From Peltaster fructicola (Eukaryota > Ascomycota > Dothideomycetes), in contig CP051142.1 in NCBI GenBank assembly GCA_001592805.2, positions 3,286,001-3,350,000 of the forward strand: a DNA stretch of 64,000 nt. The letters run 5' to 3'. The stretch's first letter is position 1; every line of letters starts with the position of its first letter. The notes beneath the pieces are model-generated. The model had not been told where the DNA came from, did no database searches, and worked only from the letters and a program-made list of their open reading frames with translations. Positions 54,721-63,552 of the stretch are shown piece by piece. A program made the position numbers and the translations under genes.

Positions 54721-55557
54721 TCAAAATGCAGTCCTCCTCTTGCGGCCAGTGTATTTCGAGCTGGCCTTGACTACCTTGCCCTTGGCCTCCATTTGGCCTT
54801 TCTTGCGCATGATGTATGCCTTGGTCCCTTTGATGCGATCTGCGGGCTCTGTACCACGCTTACGTTCCGTCTTACGTGAGTCCAAGACATCGACATCGTT
54901 CATGCCGTTCACAGCTTGGGTGACATCTGTGCCACCGACAGTGAGCACAAGATAGACTTTGACATTCTTGGTTTCTGGATCATCTTCGAGGAGACCAGCG
55001 CCGAATCCTGCCTTGATAGCTGCAGCTGAGATCATGTTTCGTTGAGTCGTGTTCTTGGGGTAGAACTGGCAGACGGCTCGTCCGCCTCGCCTCAGACTTG
55101 CGTATAGACCGTCGAAGAAGCGCTTCAATCTGTGTGCAGGATCTTCGCCGTCCGCGTTTGTTTCTGCATTGCAGAGCCACTGGATTGCAGATATCGAGAT
55201 GGCAGCGTCAAATGTGCCTGGTCGGAAGGGCACGCCTTGGCCTATGTCGGCAAGGAACATGTCGCCTTCAACGTCACGTTCTAGTGCTTCGCCAAGCATT
55301 GATGCGCTGATGTCCATGCCAATCCACGCGTGAGGACCGCCATCTTCAGGCTCGACTTCGGATAAGATCTCGCCTGAGAGTCCTGAGCCACAGCCGACGT
55401 CAAGAATGAGTGATGGGTGTTGTAGATTGAGCAGCTCGAGAGCACGGTTTGTCATAGACGCCTGTATGTTTTTTATGCGGGAGTTCGTTGTGTATTTCTT
55501 CGACTCGATGTCATTGTAGAAGAGGTCAGGCGGTAAGAGGTCTTCAGGTCGAGACAT
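54721..55557 (-). CDS. bud23: 18S rRNA (guanine-N7) methyltransferase Bud23
   Basis: Intronless, 278 residues. Bud23 with Trm112 methylates a guanine of 18S rRNA during 40S maturation in the nucleus. The start MSRPEDLLPPDLFYND and AxKYTTNSRIKNIQASMTNR-like segment are family-specific. SAM-binding motif I is LILDVGCGSGLSGEIL; motif II region WIGMDISASML; post-motif DAAISISAIQWLCNA. The basic C-terminus (RIKGTKAYIMRKKGQMEAKG) with KYTGRKRR at the end is the nucleolar-targeting, rRNA-binding tail seen in Bud23/WBSCR22. Divergent from svp26 with 255 bp between start codons. Confidence 0.95.
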   Translation of the reverse strand: MSRPEDLLPPDLFYNDIESKKYTTNSRIKNIQASMTNRALELLNLQHPSLILDVGCGSGLSGEILSEVEPEDGGPHAWIGMDISASMLGEALERDVEGDMFLADIGQGVPFRPGTFDAAISISAIQWLCNAETNADGEDPAHRLKRFFDGLYASLRRGGRAVCQFYPKNTTQRNMISAAAIKAGFGAGLLEDDPETKNVKVYLVLTVGGTDVTQAVNGMNDVDVLDSRKTERKRGTEPADRIKGTKAYIMRKKGQMEAKGKVVKASSKYTGRKRRTAF

Positions 55558-55812
55558 GATCGTGCAAGAAGCCTTCGCTCATATGAAAGCGTACACACGC
55601 CTTGCCAATGTCTTACTGGGCAGCTTGATTGAGCAGGACTCGCTTGTCCTTGGGTTTGGCCGCTGTCATGGAATTTTGGGTGCAAATCAGATCAGATCTA
55701 ATCTTATCAATCGGAGCAGGGTCCAGCACAGGACACATTTCGTCATTGGAAGGTGCAATGTTTCGAGTCGCGTGTTGTTCCAACTTCTCTTCCTACTTCA
55801 AGAAGCTACAGG

Positions 55813-56561
55813 ATGTGGATTCTGCCATTGCTGGTGAGTTCAGCTGTCTGTGGTGCTATCGATCTTTACGCTGACAGTTGTAGGGCATCATCGGCCTGGT
55901 GCTTGGCTTCCTGTTCCTGACGCTCGCCATTGCCTCTGGCCTCTACTACCTCTCAGAGCTTGTCGAGGAACACTCTGTCCTCACGAAGAAGTTCCTCTCA
56001 TATCTCGTGTTCGTTATCATCGGCATACAGGTCCTACTCCTGATCGATCGACTCCCTCTTACCCTCTCACTACTCTCGATCGCATCTCATGTCATCTACC
56101 TACAGAATCTACGAAGATTTCCTTGGGTCAAACTCTCCGATCCTATTTTCATAGCATCATGTGTGCTAGTCCTCGTCAATCACTACCTCTGGTTCAAGCA
56201 CTTCAGCAAGACGCCGGAGCCCACAATGCGCTACAACTACTACGACACGCCCAAGGTGCCGAGCTTCACGGAGATTGCCAGCTTCTTCGGTATCCAGGTC
56301 TGGCTGGTGCCATTCGCGCTATTCATCAGCTTGAGCGCCGGCGAGAACGTGCTACCAAGCATGGGCTCGGAGTATGCTACTGGCGCAGGCAGTAGTTTCG
56401 CGCGACCTGGACTCGAACCTGATACTGGCAAAGGTAAAGGGCTATTGCACAGAGAGGGTCTGGCTAAGAAGGTGGTGAGTTCTGCAAGAGATTGGATGAG
56501 TGAGACGGGTGAGGTACTTGGGCTTTGGAAAGGCGAGCGCACAAGGCCTATGCGGGTGTAA
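55813..56561 (+). CDS. svp26: Svp26/Tex261, ER-Golgi membrane protein
   Basis: Two exons (55813-55833, 55884-56561; 50-nt intron) give 232 residues. Svp26 is an export adaptor for Golgi mannosyltransferases. The joined N-terminus MWILPLLGIIGLVLGFLFLT and the following LAIASGLYYLSELVEEHS are diagnostic. Four hydrophobic segments occur between 5 and 130, with LPLTLSLLSIASHVIYLQNL and NHYLWFKHFS, and a fifth around YDTPKVPSFTEIASFFGIQV. The cytosolic tail is basic and ends GERTRPMRV. The seven-residue first exon is supported by the clean GTGAGT donor. Confidence 0.94.
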
Positions 56562-56680
56562 TCGATGGCAACACAACAAGCACAATGCTCGTCGCCACAG
56601 AACAGCTGGGCGACTTCAATAAGGACTTGCCCAATGCTGGATACTTTATGGCGTGTCCAACGATATGCATGGATCTCGAC

Positions 56681-57745
56681 CTACTGCTCGGCTCGTGGCT
56701 TTGTCTTGTACATACCCTCGAGTACACCCAACGCTACCCGCCTCACCTCCTCTGTGATCACCTCTGCAGACCGCACACTTTTCACAAGTCCGACACCAGT
56801 TCCAGCATAGGTGGTAAGCCTGGCCTGTGAGCCCCAACCAGAATCACCCTTCTTCAACGCCTCATCGTACAGTAGCTTGTTCTCTTCAAAGCTCATACCT
56901 TTGCCATTGTCGAACCAGCTCTCGTTGAGAACTCCTCGCCCACCATAACGATCCGGCCAATCAGTCGTGCCTCGAAGTGCATCATACAACTTGCCTCTCG
57001 CCGTAGTGACACCGCCATCCGCCGCGCACAGCACGGCGTCTTGGTAGCCCTTCGCTATGTTGGCTTCCGGCGTGGCAAGATAGGCAGTGCCGAGACACAC
57101 TCCTGTGGCGCCCAAGGCGAGAGCAGCGGCAACACCACGACCATCCATGATGCCGCCTGCGCCAATCAGCTGTGGTTTGGGTTTCCCATCAGAGACACAG
57201 ACGGGACCGATCGCATCGTCAACCTCTGGCAGCAGCGTGATAATCGAGGCACCTTGATTAAGTCCATGACCTCCGGCGTCCGTACCCTGAACGACTAGGA
57301 CGTCGGGACTGCATGACTTTGTTACTTCACAGGCATCGGCGACCGTACCGATCTGTATCCAAATTTTGGTCTGGTTGTCGGTCACTCGACGCATCTCCTC
57401 GGTCCACTGCGACAGCTGATGCTTCTCCTTAGGCGCGAAGAGCCATACAGCTGCGGGTCTGTACTTGGCCACAATTTGGAGGGCTTTCTGTAGAAGACCA
57501 TCACCAGCCCAGACAAGAAAGCCAACACCTATAGGAAGGACATTAGATCCGCTTTGCACCCGTAGCAGCTTCTTCGACTTCTCAAGCTCCTCTTCAAGGT
57601 TGGAGACATCATTGCCTGCTCCAATGAAGCCGAGTCCTAGAGCGTTGGACACAGCACATGCTAGTTCTGAAAGAGCTATGAGCCGCATCGGAGCGGCCGC
57701 AATCAGCGGCTCTTCAGTCCATGGGTAGTCGTTTGTATTTGCCAT
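56681..57745 (-). CDS. Nitronate monooxygenase (2-nitropropane dioxygenase type)
   Basis: Intronless, 354 residues. An FMN-dependent TIM-barrel enzyme that oxidises alkyl nitronates such as propionate-3-nitronate. Visible: N-terminal IAAAPMRLIALSELACAVSN (first barrel strand, with Leu where bacterial enzymes have M/A), LGFIGAGND, VQGTDAGGHGLNQG with the conserved GTDAGGH loop and catalytic-region His, IGAGGIMDGRGVAAALALGA phosphate-binding segment, and GVCLGTAYLATPEA. These fit class I fungal NMOs. A peroxisomal signal is not present (ends RAEQ). It converges with svp26, 119 bp apart. Confidence 0.92.
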   Translation of the reverse strand: MANTNDYPWTEEPLIAAAPMRLIALSELACAVSNALGLGFIGAGNDVSNLEEELEKSKKLLRVQSGSNVLPIGVGFLVWAGDGLLQKALQIVAKYRPAAVWLFAPKEKHQLSQWTEEMRRVTDNQTKIWIQIGTVADACEVTKSCSPDVLVVQGTDAGGHGLNQGASIITLLPEVDDAIGPVCVSDGKPKPQLIGAGGIMDGRGVAAALALGATGVCLGTAYLATPEANIAKGYQDAVLCAADGGVTTARGKLYDALRGTTDWPDRYGGRGVLNESWFDNGKGMSFEENKLLYDEALKKGDSGWGSQARLTTYAGTGVGLVKSVRSAEVITEEVRRVALGVLEGMYKTKPRAEQ

Positions 57746-58062
57746 AGTATAGTCAATCGACAGGAAGTGTTGCTGTGAGTAGTCAATGTAAGTGATGAAT
57801 CCGCTTTCCCGGGGAGAGTTGATTCTTTATTGATTCAGTACTCTGGTATCTCTCTCCGGATACACATGCGCCGTCGCCTTGATATCGTACAGCAGCGAGA
57901 AGCGATCTGACGAATTGGTGCAGCAGCGAGGTCGGTACGATTTCTTACATCATCAGCAAGCCGCGCGCTCCCCAGACGCGACCTCATCAAGAATTTCGCG
58001 TACCTTCCACTTCATTAACTTATAACACTTCATGTTTGCGTAGCAACCGAAACTACGCAATT
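57746..58062. other. Divergent promoter of NMO and rpb11
   Basis: About 317 bases. No additional feature recognised. Confidence 0.4.
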
Positions 58063-58806
58063 ATGAACGCGCCAGAAAGGTATGTCTTCTCCTTTTCACC
58101 CTTTGCATTTGCACAGCATCTGCATAACAAGCACCATAAGAAGCGGCATACTATACGAGCATCACAACGATGACAGAAAACATACCTCCAGTCTGCTACA
58201 CTCAAATCACATCTTCCCTCTCGACCGCTGCGATTCGCGAAAGCGTCCTCCTCGGTTCGCAGGGCGAGCATGTGTCTCCTTCCTTAGTCCACCCTGCACG
58301 TATCTCTGCCTCCTACAACCACACGCTTGGCACCCGAGACTCTCGCATTCGTGGCTGCACATACACAAAGGTCAAAGCTGAGGAAGATCACCCGGACAGG
58401 CACGAGCTTTTCTTACTTGGAGATGGAGAGAAGAAGGTCGAAGTAGAGGCTGTCACTCGTATGTCATATCCTTTCTCGATTCACAACCACTGACCTGATT
58501 TTAGAGATTGCAAACGCAGCCATCTTCAAATTCAACAAGGAAGACCACACCCTCGCGAACATGCTTCGCGATAAGCTGTTCCGACTTGAGCATGTCACCT
58601 TCGCAGCTTACAAGGTTCCGCACCCTCTCTTCGCAACCTTCGAGCTTCGTGTCCACACCGACGGCGAGATTTCACCGAAAGAGGCTGTCGTGAAGGCCTG
58701 TCAGGAGCTAGTGCAGGAGTTACAGGTTCTTGATCAGGAGTTCACCAAGGAGTTCGAGCTTCGCAAGATAACAGGACAAGGACCAAGTGCTGGACTTGAC
58801 ATCTAG
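58063..58806 (+). CDS. rpb11: RNA polymerase II subunit Rpb11
   Basis: Three exons (58063-58079, 58400-58458, 58505-58806) give 125 residues. Rpb11 pairs with Rpb3 like the bacterial alpha dimer. The protein reads MNAPERHELFLLGDGEKKVE, then IANAAIFKFNKEDHTLANML with the alpha-motif HTLAN, and YKVPHPLFATFELRVHTDGE. The C-terminal helix ends with a short Gly-rich tail. Intron 1 is 320 nt, far longer than other introns here, and splits after MNAPE; a long first intron after MNAPDR is, as I recall, common in ascomycete rpb11. Intron 2 is 46 nt. An open frame inside intron 1 continues into exon 2 but has no Rpb11-like start. Confidence 0.94.
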
Positions 58807-58994
58807 ATCATGCTTCAGCATGCCTTGCTGCTTGGATGTACTCGTAAAGAGTCAGGCGCAAAGTTGTATGACGAATGGCGCTGCTTGGCAGCTGTATGAT
58901 ACGAATGATACCCTGATGTCGAGCTACATCAACGAATACAATATGAGCTACGCTGAGTGGCAATCATCCATCTCATTCTACGCTGTGTCTACTA

Positions 58995-59742
58995 CTAAAG
59001 CATGGCGCGGAAGCCTTCACCTTGCCGTTCGAGCCCTAAGTGATCGATGACCTGTCCAAGATGGTCGAATCCCCAGAAGGCCTCCGACTCTCCCTTGACG
59101 TTCGTGGCGATGTAGTAAGGCAGGCCGAAGCAGCCTTCCTTCAAGGCATAGTCTGTGTTGTCGACTAATTGTTTCTTGATTTCGGGCTGAGAGGACATCT
59201 CGACAATCTCTTTGACCTCGCTCTCGCTGAATATCCTATTGAGATACTGAGCAAACACTTCCGCCTTGCCGACGGGCTTCAAGTCGAGCCAGAGTGCATT
59301 ATACAGCTCCACGAATGCGGCAGAGAGCTTATCAGGATGTTTTGCCTTGATGGCACAAAGAGCACGCAAGGCCTGAATCGTAGGCTGTGGGAAAGGCTCA
59401 GGGAAGCTCTCTGATATCGGAATGCCAAACTTCTTGATCCATCGCATGCGGTCTTTCTGGAGATATGCACCTTTGTCTGTGATTGTGAGCTGGATCTCGA
59501 ACATTGCGCATGTAGCATACTCTGGATTGACAAGGGCGGGCGATTGCCAGTGCTCTGCATAACACCGCCCAGAAAGACTGGGACCAAATCTACATCGCAT
59601 CCTTTGAATGTCGGGTTGTTCTATAATGAGGTCAGCAGTGATTGCAGCGCGACGTCTTAAGTCCCACGCGTATGACATAGAATGCCATATAGGCAAATGG
59701 CGATATCGGATCGAGGAACAACGTGAGCTTCGGTCGCGCCAT
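58995..59742 (-). CDS. Kappa-class GST / DsbA-like oxidoreductase (HCCA isomerase family)
   Basis: Exons 59742-59668, 59620-59521 and 59476-58995, introns 47 and 44 nt, 218 residues. The start MARPKLTLFLDPISPFAYMA has the family SPFAY motif with Ser as the glutathione-contacting residue in kappa GSTs. After splicing, NNPTFKGCDVDLVPVFLGGV and MQSTGNRPPLSIQNKGAYLQ-like words appear, then KDRMRWIKKFGIP and the helical insert. The end has GCFGLPYYIATNVKGESEAF and WGFDHLGQVIDHLGL, the conserved C-terminal pattern. Likely a mitochondrial or peroxisomal/cytosolic glutathione-dependent enzyme; the substrate is unknown. It lies immediately downstream of idh1 on the same strand. Confidence 0.92.
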
Positions 59743-59923
59743 GGTTGTTTCAGTGTGCACGCAGTCTGGTCTGGCGATGAACAGAAGTGAGTGTCAGTCG
59801 AATGCATTGGCGTGCTTCCATTTATGCGAACTAGCAAAGCCGAGGTGTTCTACTTGCGACCACAATGCTTCAAGTATGAGGTATATACAGTGCAGGCTAC
59901 ATAATGAGAAAGCGTCAAGTCAT

Positions 59924-61257
59924 CTATGCTGTCTCCATGCTGTCAAGGATAGCCCTTGTGAACTCGTGTGTTGTGGCCGAACCTCCCATATCCCTCGTCC
60001 TGACCTTGCCCTGTCCAATGACATCGTAAACCGCCTTGCTGATTCTGTTGGCATGCTCATCGAGACCGAGGTGTCGTAGCATCATGCTGCCAGACAGCAG
60101 AAGAGCTGTAGGGTTTGCTTGATCCTTGCCCTTGATATCAAGACCGACGTGTCGGCATCCTGGCTCAAAGACAGCTACCTCGCGGCCCATATTGCATCCA
60201 GGGACAATTCCGGGCCCTCCTACAAGGCCAGCACCGATGTTGGACAGGATACCTCCGTACAGGTTGGGCATAACCATCACGTCGAATTGCTGTGGTCGGC
60301 TGACGCACTGCATGCTAGCGTTATCGACGATCATGTCGTTGGTCTCGATGGTTGGGTACTCCTCGCCGACCTTCTTGACAGTGTTTCGGAAGAGTCCATC
60401 GGCCAGCTTCATGATGTTGGCCTTGTGGATGCAGGTAACCTTGCGCCGGTTGTTGGCCAGGGCGAAAGAGAAGGCGAATTTGGCAATACGCTCTGACTTG
60501 GCACGGGTGATGATCTTGAGAGACTCAACGACACCGCTGACTGACTGATGCTCGAGACCCGAGTACTCGCCCTCGGTGTTCTCACGGATGATACAGAGGT
60601 CGACATTCTTGTGTCGTGTCTCGTATCCTGGGATGTTCTTGATGAGGACAATCGAGGCATAGATGTCGAGCTCCTGTCGCAGAGCAACGTTGAATGACTG
60701 ATGTCCAGAGCGCTCGACTGGGGTGTGCAAGATACCCTTGAGTCCGACCTTGTTGCGCTTCAATGAAGCAATTGACTCGCGGAAGAGCTCTTCGGTGTGC
60801 TTGTCACCGTCCTCCATTCCGGAGACATCGACCTGCTCCCACTCGACTGGAACGTTGTCTGCCTTGAACACAGTCTTCACTGACTCCGAGACCTCTGCTC
60901 CAATACCATCACCTGTTGTTGTAGTTTAGCCGCTGTTGTGCTTTGCTTTTTACCACTCTGCGGCGCGTACCTGGGATGAGAGTGACAGTGTATTTACCAC
61001 CAAACTTGGTTGGCTTGAAGATGTCGGCGCTGACGGTCGCGTACGCTGTTCGTGGTATTAGCGAGACTGTATGTGGTACGATCATTCGTTGCTGAATCTG
61101 ATGTGACGTACATCGTGCAGCTATCGAAGGGGTGGTTGTGCATTGAGCACGTTGCGCGGCGCGCAGCAGCGTCTAACCGGTTGAATTAGTATGGTATCTC
61201 GACAGTAACTCCGGATAGGATGCTCACAGAAGCTGCTCCACTGCTTTTGCTCAACAT
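59924..61257 (-). CDS. idh1: NAD+-dependent isocitrate dehydrogenase subunit 1, mitochondrial
   Basis: Four exons (61257-61228, 61172-61112, 61045-60971, 60912-59924), introns 55, 66 and 58 nt, 384 residues, the usual length. It is the regulatory subunit of the TCA-cycle enzyme converting isocitrate to 2-oxoglutarate. The three small 5' exons assemble a mitochondrial presequence (MLSKSSGAASTLLRAAQRAQ, then ...IAARSYATVSAD) and then IFKPTKFGGKYTVTLIPGDG. Introns 1 and 2 have CTAAT branch sites. Conserved words follow: IIRENTEGEYSGLEHQSV, VTCIHKANIMKLADGLFRN, DNASMQCVSRPQQFDVMVMP, NLYGGILSNIGAGLVGGPGI and NPTALLLSGSMMLRHL. An internal ATG at 61085 would give a shorter protein without a presequence and was rejected. 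Confidence 0.95.
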
Positions 61258-62297
61258 GTTGGTGTGTTGTCGGGTAGATGGAGGACTTCCAACAAAGAAG
61301 AAAGCTTCAGTATCCGGCCAGAGCTTCGCCGTTGCAAGCGTCCGCGGGAAAGATCCGCTGCAAAAGCATTGGTCCTTGTCGTCACCTCTTATCTTCCACA
61401 ACATCAGCATCCGATATATATTCATGCACCTTGCTCCATCTCGAGGAGTTCTCTACTGACATGAGAAGTCAGTATTCCGTCGGTGTATAACCTCATCCTC
61501 ATGCTTTCCTGAGCACAGCAGCGCTCCGGTGACTGAGTCCGTGAGCGTCGACGACAGCATCAGGTTGGGCACATCTTCTAGCACGCCGAAGATACATCGT
61601 TCCAAAGCTTCAACGCACGAGCGACGCATGATCTATGCTCATTTGGTCCCGACCTTCTTGCTGTCATGCAGACAGCGCCCAGCTCTTTGACCATTTCACA
61701 GCCTTCATTTAGAACAAGCGATGCGACCTCTATTGACACCAAGATCGGGTATGGTGTGCGAGTATGGCCATCAATGCATCTTTTGTTCAACAATGATACA
61801 CGAGCACCCTCGGACAACACAAGGTCTTAATAGTTGCGGTCATTGGTGCAGTTCTTTGCGCAATGAGAACGAACTGTGAGGCTGCCATCGACCATCGCAG
61901 AGCCACGTCTGGCACCAGTGCAACAGTTTGACGAGATTTCTGTGTCCACAGCGCTACGTTCCACGTTGGCTTCATGGCCATGGATCGATGGTTAATCTCA
62001 TACCATAAGGCAGGTCACGATGCGTTCTGTTGTTGTGTAGCCACCCGCTCTCTTGTGTCTCTCAATGGCAGCCATTGGCATTGACATGCTTTATCCCTGT
62101 CCCTATTGACACACTGTTTAGGCGATATGGTCTTTGGAGCAGCTACTGTCTATAAGAGCTTCTATCTCAACCGTTTGCGGTCTCGTCCCCGTCTCCTACA
62201 CTCATTCAATACTCATAAGGACCACCTACTTGCAATTTCCCATTTCCCTAAGTTTCTCATAACTTGAAACTTCAAGGTATATCATCAGATCTACACC
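61258..62297. other. Divergent region between idh1 and the pheromone precursor
   Basis: About 1 kb. The last 140 bases are CT-rich and hold the TATA box and leader of the pheromone gene. No other gene recognised. Confidence 0.4.
62151..62157 (+). promoter_or_regulatory. TATA box of the pheromone-precursor gene
   Basis: TATAAGA at 141-147 bases before the start codon, followed by a C/T-rich leader. The position is plausible for a strongly expressed fungal gene. Confidence 0.5.
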
Positions 62298-63092
62298 ATG
62301 AAGGTCGCAACCGTCGTCGCCATCATGGCGTTCACTGCAGCCCAAGCTGCTGCCGTCGCCGAGGCTGATCCACGCTGGAAGATCTGGAGCTCATGCGGTC
62401 CACCAGGAATCACTTGTGCCAAGACCAAGCGTGCAGCTCTTGCTGTCGCTGAAGCCCTTGCAGAGTTTGAGCCCCATCGTGCACACTCTTCCACTTGTAA
62501 CTTCCCAGGCGCCAAATGTCACAACGCCCGTCGCTCTATCGAGCAGCTCGGCGCTGCCACCGAGAGCACTCTCGATAATGTGCTTGCCCTCGACAAGGAC
62601 GACGATGCTATTGCATACAAGGACAAGCTCCTCCACGCTGGGTTCCCAAGCACCAAGCGTACTGCTAAGCGTGATGCTGAGATCAACGCACGTTGGAAGA
62701 TCTGGAGCTCCTGTGGCCCACCAGGAATCACCTGCGCCAAGGCTAAGCGTGGTATTGATCTCATCAAGGAGGACTTCCCAGACATTCACAAGGAAGAGTG
62801 CTTCGCCAAAGGCGGCGAGTGTCACGCCGTCTTGAAGGCTCGTGCTGCTTTCGATGCAGCCGTTAAGCGTGAGGAAGGTGCGGACATCTCATCATGTGGA
62901 CAGCCAGGCTTCACTTGCGCCCAGGACGTCTACGACTATGCCGCTGCTAAGCTCAAGCGTGACCCAGCAGCTGACAAGGCTGATGAGGAGTGTAATGGTC
63001 CAGAAGGCGACTGCACTAAGGCTCAGACATACTTCGATGAGCTCGATGCCGCTCTTACAAAGGCCCAAGAGGATGTTCTCAAGGACAACTAA
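62298..63092 (+). CDS. ppg1: Alpha-type mating pheromone precursor (ccg-4/ppg1-like), multi-unit
   Basis: Intronless, 264 residues. A signal peptide (1-20, MKVATVVAIMAFTAAQAAAV) is followed by AEADP and the candidate peptide RWKIWSSCGPPGITCAK (26-42), ending at K-T-K-R. An identical copy at 132-148 follows KRDAEINA. Four further CX6C units are at 67-74 (CNFPGAKC), 168-175 (CFAKGGEC), 200-207 (CGQPGFTC) and 232-239 (CNGPEGDC). Kex2-type sites are at 44-45, 120-121, 124-125, 150-151, 190-191, 220-221, with RR at 78-79. Sordariomycete alpha-pheromones also have a CX6C core with a G-Q-P/S before the second Cys, and Neurospora ccg-4 has the same signal-spacer-peptide-KR plan. X-Ala/X-Pro pairs before the copies suit Ste13-like trimming. 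It could instead be another kexin-processed repeat peptide. Confidence 0.8.
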   Translation: MKVATVVAIMAFTAAQAAAVAEADPRWKIWSSCGPPGITCAKTKRAALAVAEALAEFEPHRAHSSTCNFPGAKCHNARRSIEQLGAATESTLDNVLALDKDDDAIAYKDKLLHAGFPSTKRTAKRDAEINARWKIWSSCGPPGITCAKAKRGIDLIKEDFPDIHKEECFAKGGECHAVLKARAAFDAAVKREEGADISSCGQPGFTCAQDVYDYAAAKLKRDPAADKADEECNGPEGDCTKAQTYFDELDAALTKAQEDVLKDN

Positions 63093-63552
63093 GCATTGCG
63101 ATGACAACGGTGATCATGATCACATTCGCTTAAAATCTTCCATGATGACCAGTCGAAGCTGGTTGACCTCTGGTGGCATCAGAGATTGTACCAAGATGTG
63201 GAAGTACATCACCAACAATGCTCATCAATGCCTACTGTCGGCTTTTATTGAGCGAGTCTCTGCCGTTTGCGCTCGAGGCTAGTGTATACAACAAATCAAT
63301 AGACATCACACCTGAACAACATTTCACGTATAGCATTCTCTTCTTGTGTCAGTCTCGTGGCAATCGAGAGAAAGACACAATATGTAACGGAATGCTATTC
63401 CTCTTCCGCCTTGCAATGCTTGACATACCATAGAGCTGAGGTATGCTTGCGTAAACTTGCAAACGGTTGTGAGACTGAGAAATGTCTCAGAGTGGACGTT
63501 GTAATGCTACAGTACTACTGCTACAGTGGGTATCGTGTTATAGTGTACAGGA
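63093..63552. other. Convergent intergenic region
   Basis: 3' flanks of the pheromone precursor and mrh4. Nothing else seen. Confidence 0.4.

Noticed and set aside
58170-58493. Open frame through the long rpb11 intron into exon 2
   Set aside because: It lacks the MNAPxR start of Rpb11 and its upstream part has no conserved words; the 5-codon first exon fits the family.
61083-61085. ATG that could start idh1
   Set aside because: It gives a protein lacking a mitochondrial presequence; the three upstream mini-exons with good splice sites and branch points restore RSYATV and the normal length.
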